Positions 1-8,448 of a stretch of DNA of 34,428 bases are shown here, piece by piece. Positions within the stretch are counted from its first letter, which is position 1. Each line of letters begins with the position of its first letter. The notes below the pieces were generated by a model. That model had not been told where the DNA came from. It saw only the letters and a program-made list of their open reading frames with translations, and did not search any database. The stretch comes from a virus: positions 1 to 34,428 of the IMG/VR virus record IMGVR_UViG_3300047550_002980; one strand, given 5' to 3'. The translations under genes and the position numbers were made by a program.

Positions 1-1
1 G

Positions 2-64
2 TACACAGCGTCAGATGCGATTGACAAGATGAACGAAACGGGTATCTATGGACCGTGGAATTAG
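2..64 (+). CDS. 3' end of upstream gene, probably portal (partial)
   Basis: An open frame runs from the window edge to TAG at 62-64 and reads to a C-terminus ending IDKMNETGIYGPWN. The other two forward frames are closed by stops at 22-24 and 30-32. It overlaps the next start (ATG 48) by 17 bases, which fits a translationally coupled upstream gene. The portal is the gene normally found just before a head-maturation cluster, so portal is a positional inference only; about 20 residues are too few to recognise a family. Confidence 0.5.
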   Translation, partial: YTASDAIDKMNETGIYGPWN

Positions 65-3000
65 ACAGACGCTGTTCGCGTTTTCCCCTGAGGAGATTGG
101 GGCGCAGCGACCGGTAACCGATGATGCGTTTGAGAAGGCTCGGTCGTTCGGTGGTGACCGGTCTGCTGCTGGGAAATATGCGGCAAGCATTCGTTGGGCG
201 AATCATGTCAAGGGTGGCGGCGACGGTGGGGTGCGAACGACCGAGCAAAAACTTGCTGAAGGTCCGAAGGTCCTGACGTTTGGGCGTGACGAGATGGGTA
301 TGCCGCGCATGGCGTCGGCAGAGGAACTGCTTGACCGTTTTGGTGATTCGCCTGCCCAGTGGGAGCAGTATTTCCTTGTCAAGCACAATATTCGGCTGTC
401 TATTGGCGGTTTTGAGGGTCCGGTAGGGAGGAATCTGAAGGGACCGGAGTACCGCGACATTCCGGTGACGGAAAAGGTCCAGCAGCCGTGGATGTTTCTA
501 CGGGATGTGAGCGTGCGACCTCTTTTGGCGGCTAAGCCAGCGGAAGCGCAGCGTGAATTCGTGGAAACAAATCAGAAGGGGTTGGAGGCGACGCTCGGCA
601 TTCTTCAGGCGTTGGATGATGTTGCGAACAATGTGACGTTGGCACCGAACGCCTCGCAGCCGATGTATGTGGAGGTTCCGGTTATTACCGACCCCAGAGA
701 CTCGGGCTTGGGTGGCTTTCATGCTCAAGGACAGGGTGTCGGGTTCTGGATGACGGTTGGCGCTGGGACGGTTGTTGCCTTGCAGGAGAGGATGAATTTC
801 GGAAAGTTTTTCAGTGAAGCCGTGAGTGCCAAAACGACGGCGGGTGAGCAGGTGCTGCGAGGGGATACTGCTTTCAGCATGCCGCAACTGTTCGCTCGGC
901 AGGAATATCGGACAATTCTTCCTAAACTGACGATTGAACGGGCACAGGAAATCCTTGATAGTCGGCTGCAGGGGAAGGGGTTTCAGGCGCTGGTGCCAGA
1001 AAATGACTTTCAAGAGAATCCAGTCAAATGGGCGTTGACCGAAGACGAACGGACCGAACTAGGTCGTGCTCTGATTCGGCGTTCGGGTTATGGGTTCATG
1101 GTGCATGAACTCGGGCATGCGATTGATTCACGGGACCGTACAGGGACCGAGAGATACGGGTACTTCTCAAGTGGGATAGACCGTGCCAAAGAGTTGCAAG
1201 GCACCACGAAAGATGGCGTGCCGCTTCAGGAGAACTACAGGCAATGGAGTCGGGGCAAACTCGGGCATCTGTCCGGTTCGGTATCCCAGTATGGCGCTAC
1301 GGTAATGGCGGAGCACACTGCCGAACTGTTCGCGGCATGGTTTCTGCTGTCACGGGCAGAGGGGGTGACGGTTCGGCAAACCAGAAACCCGAACCGCATG
1401 ACCGAACAGGGTGGCGTGCGTCCCGTGTCCACAGCACTGGATGAAATGTTCAAGCCATTCCTGCGGCACTACGAGGACATAATCAAGCAGGCATCGGTCA
1501 TCGGGGACCGGCTTGCCGATTTCCCAATGACGCACCCCGTCATCGTCTTTGCAATGCTCCCTCTGTTGATGCGAATTGTCAATAGTGATGGTTTCGTCAG
1601 GATGATGAAGGACGAGGCGGAAGGGCGGCTGGAAAAAGCGAAGTCCTTCGGTGGGGATAGGTCCGCGGCAGGTCGGTATGCGGCAAGTATCCGTTGGGCA
1701 GGGCATATTCCCGAGGACGAAGCCGGTCAAAGGGAATTGCTGGGCAGGATGCTGAATAGGGCTAATCAGCAACGTCGGAAGATGATTGCTGCCGCCAAAG
1801 GCATGAATTTGGCGCTGTCTGACCTGACACAACCCAAGACGTCGCCGTCCGCGTATGGGTTGGACTCAGTATTCAACGGGCGCCACAAGATTGGCGAGGA
1901 CAAGGTAGAGGAGATTGTGGCGGCTGCCGACGCCATCGCAGAGTGCGGCGAGGTGGTGCTGCGATTGGCTGACGAAAAGTTGATTCGTGACGGCGTCTAT
2001 ACCCGTGAAGAAGTGGCTGCGGCACGTGCGACCATTGACATGCAGGAACAGGCACGGAATAAGTGGTCCGACCTACAAACATTTCTGTTGAGCGATGCTG
2101 CTGACACGGAGGCGCCGGTAATGACGTTTGCCGACGGGACAACCCTGAATCTCGGTGATGCGAAATTCAAGCCCATTCTTGCCGCTGCCGCCGACGTCAG
2201 ACAGTTCCTGAAGGACCTTGACGTTTATGTCGCAAATGGTTACCGGATTTCCGGTACCGCCGGAACAGTCAGCGAAATGTCACAGAAAGGCATATACCGG
2301 CTGGGTGGGGCTGGGGGAGAAAAACCGTTCAAGTTCACGGACGAGTACGACGGTGGGTTTGTGGCACCGCAGTTGCGGCAAGAAGCGACAAACCGAATGA
2401 GGGAGTTCTACACGTATTTGACGATGGCAACGGGACTGGAAGAGGTCTATGAGGTTCTAATTCCTGAGAGCGGAAGAGGTATGCTATTTGACGCGCTCAA
2501 GAGAACGGACCCGACCGCGTTGACGTATGTCCAGCGGAGAGCCGAGGCATTGAGGGCGCTCCTCGGAGGTGACGATGCGTTTGGCTTCGGTCAACCGACA
2601 ACGTCTACGGTCGGACCGAACGGCGAGAAGCGTCGGTCAAGTCAACGCTGGTATGAGTGGGATGCGAAGAAGAAAACGACCGGTGTACCACCGATAAAAG
2701 TTGTGGCTGTAGACGACTTTGGGGCGCATCTAATGTTGGCGGCTAGTGGTGTGCGTTCACCTGTGGCGGACGACGCGCAACGCCAGCGGGTGCACGACGG
2801 ATTATATTTCTTGCCCAACGCGGGTTTGAGCAAACTGGTTGGTTTGACGGTCGCGGTCCAAGAACGCGCAATGGGGACTGCATATTATAGTCCGGGGTCT
2901 CACGCTGTCGTCGTGCAACGGCAGACCGGAGACTCGGCTCAACTAGGTGTCCCGCCATCGGCAGGGGCAAGGTTGGACAGGTTTGGAGAGGTCGTCCAAC

Positions 3001-3374
3001 ACGAGACAACCCATGCGATTGGGGATTACGACCCAGCGACAAAACTTCTTGAGAACGCCGCGTTGTACTCCCGTGCACGCGATGCGACCGGAAAGGCGCA
3101 AGTCACTTATGGCGGCGGCAAAGCCTTCCGTGAAGGTATCTGGGATGGCGCATACGCAATCAACAGGTTCACCACCCCCTATGCCGGTCGTGTTTATAAC
3201 TACACGGATGGCAGAGAACCCCGCTATCAAGATGCTGGCGCAACCGAAATGTTGACAGTTGGAATGGAGCATCTGACAGGAACCGGTCGCGCTGGAGAGG
3301 TCATTGACACCGGTCTCGCCAATCTTGCTGCTGGCTGGCTGACTATGCTTGTCGGCTCCAAGCCGCTAAAGTAG
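48..3374 (+). CDS. Tandem-module protein: two tag motifs and two zinc-metallopeptidase-like domains
   Basis: This 1108-residue protein has two similar halves. Each begins with the shared tag: residues 33-50 (SFGGDRSAAGKYAASIRW) and 533-550. The first half then shows HELGH (H353-H357) with a candidate third ligand in EHTAELFAAWF (E426). The second half shows HETTH (H985-H989) followed by TEMLTVGMEHL (E1067). HExxH plus a distal Glu is the gluzincin signature, and HETTH with a downstream EML..G.E pattern is seen in phage-associated metallopeptidases. A Gly-rich linker follows the first tag. The role is inferred: a virion-associated or head-packaged peptidase, or a maturation factor. ATG 48 is used because the frame is closed at 30-32; its ribosome site is weak. 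There is no signal peptide. The residues between the motifs are not recognised. Confidence 0.8.
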   Translation: MDRGIRQTLFAFSPEEIGAQRPVTDDAFEKARSFGGDRSAAGKYAASIRWANHVKGGGDGGVRTTEQKLAEGPKVLTFGRDEMGMPRMASAEELLDRFGDSPAQWEQYFLVKHNIRLSIGGFEGPVGRNLKGPEYRDIPVTEKVQQPWMFLRDVSVRPLLAAKPAEAQREFVETNQKGLEATLGILQALDDVANNVTLAPNASQPMYVEVPVITDPRDSGLGGFHAQGQGVGFWMTVGAGTVVALQERMNFGKFFSEAVSAKTTAGEQVLRGDTAFSMPQLFARQEYRTILPKLTIERAQEILDSRLQGKGFQALVPENDFQENPVKWALTEDERTELGRALIRRSGYGFMVHELGHAIDSRDRTGTERYGYFSSGIDRAKELQGTTKDGVPLQENYRQWSRGKLGHLSGSVSQYGATVMAEHTAELFAAWFLLSRAEGVTVRQTRNPNRMTEQGGVRPVSTALDEMFKPFLRHYEDIIKQASVIGDRLADFPMTHPVIVFAMLPLLMRIVNSDGFVRMMKDEAEGRLEKAKSFGGDRSAAGRYAASIRWAGHIPEDEAGQRELLGRMLNRANQQRRKMIAAAKGMNLALSDLTQPKTSPSAYGLDSVFNGRHKIGEDKVEEIVAAADAIAECGEVVLRLADEKLIRDGVYTREEVAAARATIDMQEQARNKWSDLQTFLLSDAADTEAPVMTFADGTTLNLGDAKFKPILAAAADVRQFLKDLDVYVANGYRISGTAGTVSEMSQKGIYRLGGAGGEKPFKFTDEYDGGFVAPQLRQEATNRMREFYTYLTMATGLEEVYEVLIPESGRGMLFDALKRTDPTALTYVQRRAEALRALLGGDDAFGFGQPTTSTVGPNGEKRRSSQRWYEWDAKKKTTGVPPIKVVAVDDFGAHLMLAASGVRSPVADDAQRQRVHDGLYFLPNAGLSKLVGLTVAVQERAMGTAYYSPGSHAVVVQRQTGDSAQLGVPPSAGARLDRFGEVVQHETTHAIGDYDPATKLLENAALYSRARDATGKAQVTYGGGKAFREGIWDGAYAINRFTTPYAGRVYNYTDGREPRYQDAGATEMLTVGMEHLTGTGRAGEVIDTGLANLAAGWLTMLVGSKPLK

Positions 3375-3404
3375 GCATAAGCACACGGGGAAAGGAGCGT
3401 AACG

Positions 3405-3725
3405 GTGAGCGTTATGGGCTTGAACGACAAGGACGCCATGTGGACGGTTCTGGACCGGAACGGCGATATCCAGACCGTCGTTTGGTCGTCAGGCACGCTG
3501 CTCATGTCGCCCAAAATGGGCAATGTCCGTTATGCGATTGAGCAAATGATTGCGGACGAGAAGTGGGTGGAGGGTTCTGTGCTTGGACCGTTTTTCCCTG
3601 CAGGTTTGGGGGACCGGCTGCAGGCGATTGCAACGGTTGAAACAGCGTTCCGCGACCACGGCATTGTTGTTCTGGTTGCTCCGGTGGTACCTGAGTTCGT
3701 GGAGCCGAATCCGCCGGTCCAATAA
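3405..3725 (+). CDS. Hypothetical protein, 106 aa
   Basis: GTG start preceded by AAGGAG at about 3392-3397. The protein is compact with alternating hydrophobic residues (MWTVLDRNGDIQTVVW near the N-terminus) and a Pro/Val-rich end. It has no transmembrane segment or Cys motif and lacks the tag found in its neighbours. It sits between the metallopeptidase-like gene and the prohead-protease gene, so a structural or head-maturation role is possible, but I do not recognise the family. Confidence 0.75.
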   Translation: MSVMGLNDKDAMWTVLDRNGDIQTVVWSSGTLLMSPKMGNVRYAIEQMIADEKWVEGSVLGPFFPAGLGDRLQAIATVETAFRDHGIVVLVAPVVPEFVEPNPPVQ

Positions 3726-3775
3726 ACCGTGCTGCAGCCACGCATGGTGGGGGTATAGGACTAAGTTTTGGGTCG

Positions 3776-6313
3776 GTGGCACCCGTGGACTTTGAGGACG
3801 ACCTTCGCCTGATTGACGACTGTCTCGCTGGGCGCTGCACCCCAGAAGACCTGCCTGAGGCGGTCCGTGAAGCGCTGCTTGATGCCGTGGCGTTGCTGGC
3901 GTCGGACCGCGGGATGATTGCCGAACAGCCGATGGAGAAGGCGGCGGAGACGGATGCGATTCAACCGGACCTCGTCCAGAAGGCTGACACGGAGCACCGC
4001 TTCACCCTCGGTCCGTGGTATATCCCCGACCGGTACGACGCCCACGGCGAGTGGACCGATGCAGACGAACTGCAGAAGGCGCTCTGGTCCTATGTGAAGA
4101 CGGGAGACCGCGGTATTCGTCTGCAGCACAACAAGGACATTGTGGCTGGCGAATGGCTGGAGGCAATGAGTTTCCCCGCGCCGGTGACCATGTCGGTCAA
4201 GAAGGATGCGACTTCGCAGCAGGTGACGTATCCGGCTGGGACCGTGTTTCTTGGTGTTCAGTGGAAGCCGTGGGCGTGGGAACTTGTGAAGAAGGGCAAG
4301 ATTCGGGGCTTTTCTATTGGTGGTGCGGCTGGACGCATTGAGATGGGGATGCCTCAGGAGATGGGTAAGGCGAAGTCGTTTGGTGGGGACCGGTCTGCGG
4401 CGGCGCGGTATGCGGCGGAGCAGCGGTGGGCTAGGCAGCCGAAGGCTGACCGGAGTTACGACACGCTTACAAACTTCATGCGTGGGGTTCTGAAGTTCAC
4501 GACTATTGGTTTGCTGGCGCGTGCTGGCAGGGCGAAGGATGAGCGTGCCCGCCGAATCAAGGCTGGGAAGCCGAACCTGATTGACAAGATTCACATGCGA
4601 CTCAACAAGATGTTCCCTTCCTCCGATTCCAGTCAGAAGTGGAGCGGGACAGACTGGTATGACTCGGAAGAAGGGTCAACGAAGACGTTCCGTCCTAACT
4701 ATGGACGTCGGACCGGAACTGACCGTGGTCCTACATGGGAGATGGTGAGGTTGCCGAACGGGAAGACGGTCACGATGGCTGGCGGCTATTCGTCTGGGAA
4801 GTTGACGGTGTCTAAGAGCCGCGCCGAGATTGCTTTGGAGATGCGACAGTTGGCGAAGGCGAAGTCGTTCGGCGGGGACCGCTCCGCTGCAGGGCGTTAT
4901 GCCGCAAACATTCGCTGGATGCGCGAAAAGTCGGGGCAGAAGGCTGGTCCTTTCCCGAAGGTTCCGAAGACGAAGTTGGGCAAGGCTCTCAAGTCGGAGT
5001 GGGAATCGCGAAATGCCTGCTCTCTGACCACCCACGTGGATTATGACGGTCTGGCAGCGGAAATGCAGAAGCGTGGTATGACGACTGCCAGCCCCGATTC
5101 CCCAGAACTTGTTTACCGGTACCTGTCCGCGGAGCGCCGTGCGATGTGGGATGCCGAGTTGCAGAAGTTGATTGCTCCTGTGGCTGATGGTTCCGCTGAT
5201 GGTCTGCAAATCTTCATCAAGGGTGGCGGCGGAGCCTCCGGCAAGTCAACTTCTGGAAAGATTCCAGAACTCACCTACGCAGTGCCGACGACGTATGAGG
5301 ATGCGAAAGACGGTCAGCCAACCGCCGTCCTCATCAACGTTGATGACTTCAAGACGAGCACCGAGGAATTCAAGAACATCAATAGCGCTTCGCGCCGTCG
5401 CGGAGAGGACGAGTGCAAGAAGGCTGGTGTTTCACCAGACTCGCCTGAGGGCAAGGAAATCATGCGAAAGAACTTCGCCCGAGGTGGGGCGGCAACGTTC
5501 GTTCACGAGGAGTCGTCGTTGTTTGGCAAGTTGGCGACCACTCTCGCCCTCAAGGCTGGTAAGGACATAATGATTGACGGCACGATGGACAACGGTGTCA
5601 ACCAGAGGCTTGCCGAACTGGCGTATTGGAAGAGCCTGCCGAATGTTGACAAGGTGAGAATGATTATTTTCTCATGCGATGTGCCCGAGGCGGTCCGGCG
5701 GGCGTCGGCACGGGAAGTGGACAGCAAGAGTGCTTCCTACGGTCGTGTGGTGCCGCCAGACGTTCTTGCCGATGCCCACATGAAGGTGTCCAAGAACTTC
5801 CCGATTTACGCCCAATCGGACCTGTTTGACAGCATCCTCGTCATGGACACCAACTCGCGTCCCGCCACGGCTATCGCTAGAGTGGAGCAGGGCAATCTGG
5901 AGGTTCTTGACCAGACCAAGTTTGACGGGTTCCTGCGGAAGGCAGATGTGGACCCGTCGCAGTACAGGTCGCCGCTGACGAAGGGCAAGCAGCCCCTCAA
6001 AGACCCGAAGGGCGGTTTGACCGCTGCTGGTCGGAGGCATTTCAAGGAAACCGAGGGCGCGAACCTCAAGCCGGGGGTCAAGGGTCCCGCGGATACTCCG
6101 GAGAAGATGCGACGCAAGGGGTCGTTCCTGACGAGGTTCTACACGAACCTGTCGGGTCCGTTGCAGAACGAGAAGGGCGAGCCGACGCGGCTGGCTCTTG
6201 CGGCAGCGGCTTGGGGTGAGCCGGTTCCGAAGAATGAGGCTGACGCTAAGCGGCTGGCGGCGAAGGGGCGGACGCTGCTTCAGCGGTACGAGTCTCAGAA
6301 GAAGGGGAAGTGA
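3776..6313 (+). CDS. XkdF-like prohead protease fused to zeta-type P-loop kinase and DUF6321-like domain
   Basis: This 845-residue protein is composite. Residues 74-190 resemble the phage serine protease XkdF (Peptidase_S78_2): RYDAHGEW near 87, a candidate catalytic His in RLQHNKD (H118) and Ser in GFSIGGAA (S180). Tags follow at 201-218 and 364-381. Residues 475-695 look like a zeta-toxin or polynucleotide-kinase P-loop domain: GGGGASGKST (Walker A, K490), VDDFK (D523/D524), HEES (578-581), DGTMDN (601-606). Residues 744-845 (GGLTAAGRRHFK, LKPGVKGPADTPEKMRRKGS) match my memory of DUF6321. Prohead proteases cleave scaffold and capsid precursors; the kinase substrate is unknown and no epsilon-like antitoxin is visible. 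Start GTG 3776 is the first in frame with a weak ribosome site; GTG 3785 is an alternative. The stop overlaps ATG 6313. Confidence 0.82.
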   Translation: MAPVDFEDDLRLIDDCLAGRCTPEDLPEAVREALLDAVALLASDRGMIAEQPMEKAAETDAIQPDLVQKADTEHRFTLGPWYIPDRYDAHGEWTDADELQKALWSYVKTGDRGIRLQHNKDIVAGEWLEAMSFPAPVTMSVKKDATSQQVTYPAGTVFLGVQWKPWAWELVKKGKIRGFSIGGAAGRIEMGMPQEMGKAKSFGGDRSAAARYAAEQRWARQPKADRSYDTLTNFMRGVLKFTTIGLLARAGRAKDERARRIKAGKPNLIDKIHMRLNKMFPSSDSSQKWSGTDWYDSEEGSTKTFRPNYGRRTGTDRGPTWEMVRLPNGKTVTMAGGYSSGKLTVSKSRAEIALEMRQLAKAKSFGGDRSAAGRYAANIRWMREKSGQKAGPFPKVPKTKLGKALKSEWESRNACSLTTHVDYDGLAAEMQKRGMTTASPDSPELVYRYLSAERRAMWDAELQKLIAPVADGSADGLQIFIKGGGGASGKSTSGKIPELTYAVPTTYEDAKDGQPTAVLINVDDFKTSTEEFKNINSASRRRGEDECKKAGVSPDSPEGKEIMRKNFARGGAATFVHEESSLFGKLATTLALKAGKDIMIDGTMDNGVNQRLAELAYWKSLPNVDKVRMIIFSCDVPEAVRRASAREVDSKSASYGRVVPPDVLADAHMKVSKNFPIYAQSDLFDSILVMDTNSRPATAIARVEQGNLEVLDQTKFDGFLRKADVDPSQYRSPLTKGKQPLKDPKGGLTAAGRRHFKETEGANLKPGVKGPADTPEKMRRKGSFLTRFYTNLSGPLQNEKGEPTRLALAAAAWGEPVPKNEADAKRLAAKGRTLLQRYESQKKGK

Positions 6314-6567
6314 TGTACGGTAACCCGAACTCCGATGCGATTGACTATGACGAGGTTCGTCGGCTGGCAAACCGGATTTTGACCGGCGACACGTTTGATG
6401 TTCTGGTTGATGAGGGTCGCATTCAGAACCAGACACAAGCGGACTGTTTCGCTTTGGCGAGCCAAAATCCTGAGTATTGGAGCCAGTACTACCCCGACGC
6501 AGAGGTTGGGGCGGCGACCATTTCGGACGAGTTGTGGGAGCATTTCCAGAGGGTTCTAGGTCTCTGA
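6313..6567 (+). CDS. Small acidic hypothetical protein, 84 aa
   Basis: ATG 6313 overlaps the previous TGA (TGATG) and has GAAGGGGAAG just upstream; GTG 6310 would add one residue. The protein is acidic and helix-prone (DEVRRLANRILTG, ATISDELWEHFQRVLGL). It has no tag and no recognised domain. The stop overlaps the next start in the same TGATG arrangement, so it is translationally coupled on both sides to tag-bearing genes. It could be a small partner or chaperone, but that is only positional inference. Confidence 0.7.
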   Translation: MYGNPNSDAIDYDEVRRLANRILTGDTFDVLVDEGRIQNQTQADCFALASQNPEYWSQYYPDAEVGAATISDELWEHFQRVLGL

Positions 6568-7622
6568 TGGCATGCGATTGTGGCGGTGACACGCCGATGA
6601 CCCCAGACGAAATGGTGCTTGACGTCCTCCGGAAGGGTCCCCTGTGGGAACTGTCTGACAACGTCTGGGAGACCGTGGTCAAGGAGGTCCAGCGCGCCAA
6701 CGGCATCAATGCGACCACCGGTACGGTCCGTGAGATTCTGGTCTTCGGGATGGAGAAGGCGGCGAAGACGTTTGGCGGGAATAGGTCTGAGGCGGGTCGT
6801 TATGCGGCTCAACAGCGTTGGCTGAACCATACCCCTCAAGGTGGCGCTGGCGGCGGTCGGACGATGGCTGAACGTCAGGGCGGCATGCGCGGTGGTGCCG
6901 CGGGCGGTGCGATGCCTCCGCAGGGACCGGACGTCATTGCGCGTACTCCCGAGGAGGCATTGGAAGCACTGCAGCAAGGGAAGACCGTCCAGTTTACGGA
7001 TATTGCACGGGTCAACACGCTGATTGAGAAGTTGGCGGACTTTGCCGAAAAGGCGAAGAAGGGTGGCAAGGAACTCAAGTTGAACCTGTGTCAGGTCAGC
7101 ATCCCCGGGACTAACTTGTTTTGTGGCGAATCGCTGCGTGGTCCCGATGGCAAGCCGCTTCCCCGCGATGTTATGCCGCAATTGGGTGGTATTCCGAAGA
7201 AGGGCAGTCCGGCGGACGACGAGAAGAAGTTCCCTAAGAACAATGTGGGTGGGGTGGATATCGGTCCTGCCTTTGAGCAGCACCTTGCCGAAAAAGGTGT
7301 TGCGGTCAAGAGAGCAAGCGTTCCCGCTGCTTCCTTGAAGGCGTCTCAGGCGGAGTTGAAGAGTTCCTCGGTGGCGTTCCTCATGTCTCCGGAGGGACGC
7401 AAGAAGATGGAGGATATGGGCGGGACCATCTATGTGAGCAGGGACGGGTATGTGATTGATGGTCACCATCGTTGGGCGGCGCTGGTCGGTATTGACACTG
7501 AGGACGGGAAAATTGGTCAGACCCCGATTCAGGTGACTGTTGTGGATATGCCGATTCGCGAGGTCCTGAAAGAGGCTGGGACCTTTGCGGACGTTATGGG
7601 CATTGAGCGCAAGACGATTTAG
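6567..7622 (+). CDS. Tag-bearing protein with C-terminal ParB/Srx-like domain
   Basis: ATG 6567 overlaps the preceding TGA; longer in-frame starts would run through the upstream gene. The protein has 351 residues. Residues 11-65 form a helical N-terminal domain (PDEMVLDVLRKG ... TVREILVFG) related to those of the next two genes. The tag is at 68-85 (TFGGNRSEAGRYAAQQRW), then a Gly-rich linker (91-120). The C-terminal region 245-345 contains GYVIDGHHRWAAL (DGHHRW at 298-303), the signature of the ParB/sulfiredoxin-like fold used by ParB CTPases, nucleases and some phage kinases. The reaction cannot be assigned. It belongs to the tagged set 48-9366. Confidence 0.8.
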   Translation: MACDCGGDTPMTPDEMVLDVLRKGPLWELSDNVWETVVKEVQRANGINATTGTVREILVFGMEKAAKTFGGNRSEAGRYAAQQRWLNHTPQGGAGGGRTMAERQGGMRGGAAGGAMPPQGPDVIARTPEEALEALQQGKTVQFTDIARVNTLIEKLADFAEKAKKGGKELKLNLCQVSIPGTNLFCGESLRGPDGKPLPRDVMPQLGGIPKKGSPADDEKKFPKNNVGGVDIGPAFEQHLAEKGVAVKRASVPAASLKASQAELKSSSVAFLMSPEGRKKMEDMGGTIYVSRDGYVIDGHHRWAALVGIDTEDGKIGQTPIQVTVVDMPIREVLKEAGTFADVMGIERKTI

Positions 7623-7637
7623 TGGGATGATGCGACC

Positions 7638-8393
7638 ATGACGACGCCTGACGACCGCATTCTTGCCGTACTTAGGCAGACGGTGCTTAGCCACATTGAC
7701 GAGTCGGAGTGGCAGGGGATTGAGAAGGCTGTCGTTGATGCTGGCGGTATTCGGCAGGTTGAGGGGTATGCGCGGACCGTGGTGCACGGTGCGATTGAGA
7801 AAGCGAAGTCGTTCGGAGGGGACAGGTCTCAGGCGGGTCGTTACGCGGCAAATGTTCGTTGGGCGATGCAGCAGGCTGGCGACGATGCGAAACGGCGAGC
7901 GGCTGGTCAAAACGCCGCAGCGGCGCGCTTTAGACGTGACGAGGCTCCACGCGCTGCCGCGGCAGGGGGAGACCCGCCTGTACCGCCATCCACGCTCAAG
8001 AAAGTCAAGAAAACGGCAGAGAAGGTCCTTGCTGCCTATTCAAGCAAGGACGCTATTGCCGCCGACCATTTTTTTACTAGGGCGAAGGAACACGCAGGGA
8101 TGGGTCACGCGGACCGTGCTGCCGAAGCCAAGAGCAAGGCAATGGAGCGTCTGACCGTGTTGGAACGGGCAATGAAGACGGTCGCAGACGGGTTAGCGGA
8201 GTTGGAACGGATGCGACCTCGTCTGGGCGCGCATGAGGTGACCAAAGTGGTTGATAAGGCTATTGCTAAAGCCAAGAAGGATTTAGAACAGCACCGAGCG
8301 GTCGTTCGGGCTGCCGCCAAGAGCGGGGTATTGACGAAGCAGGAACTTGGCAAGTTCCGTGCCGACGCAAGGTGGAAGAGCAAGGAGTCGTAG
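7638..8393 (+). CDS. Tag-bearing paralogue with basic coiled-coil C-terminus
   Basis: ATG 7638 lies 15 bases after the previous stop. The protein has 251 residues. Residues 1-55 (DDRILAVLRQTVLSHI, GGIRQVEGYARTVVHG) are clearly paralogous to the next gene. The tag is at 58-75 (SFGGDRSQAGRYAANVRW). The rest is Ala/Lys/Arg/Glu-rich, with a region from about 115 to 240 predicted to be helical or coiled-coil (KKVKKTAEKVLAAY, DKAIAKAKKDLEQH). It has no enzyme motif. It could be a structural or DNA-binding internal protein. The 15-base spacer holds a GATGCGA heptamer (7629-7635). Confidence 0.78.
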   Translation: MTTPDDRILAVLRQTVLSHIDESEWQGIEKAVVDAGGIRQVEGYARTVVHGAIEKAKSFGGDRSQAGRYAANVRWAMQQAGDDAKRRAAGQNAAAARFRRDEAPRAAAAGGDPPVPPSTLKKVKKTAEKVLAAYSSKDAIAADHFFTRAKEHAGMGHADRAAEAKSKAMERLTVLERAMKTVADGLAELERMRPRLGAHEVTKVVDKAIAKAKKDLEQHRAVVRAAAKSGVLTKQELGKFRADARWKSKES

Positions 8394-8448
8394 ACCGCTG
8401 CCGCGGGATGCGTTTGACAAAACACGAGACGTAAAGGAAAGTACTGGG

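Noticed and set aside
498-1013. Long minus-strand frames opposite the large genes (also 3761-4594, 6489-7910, 9763-11079, 21826-23007, 28735-29886)
   Set aside because: Low-complexity Arg/Leu/His-rich shadows of well-supported + strand genes, without ribosome sites or family patterns.
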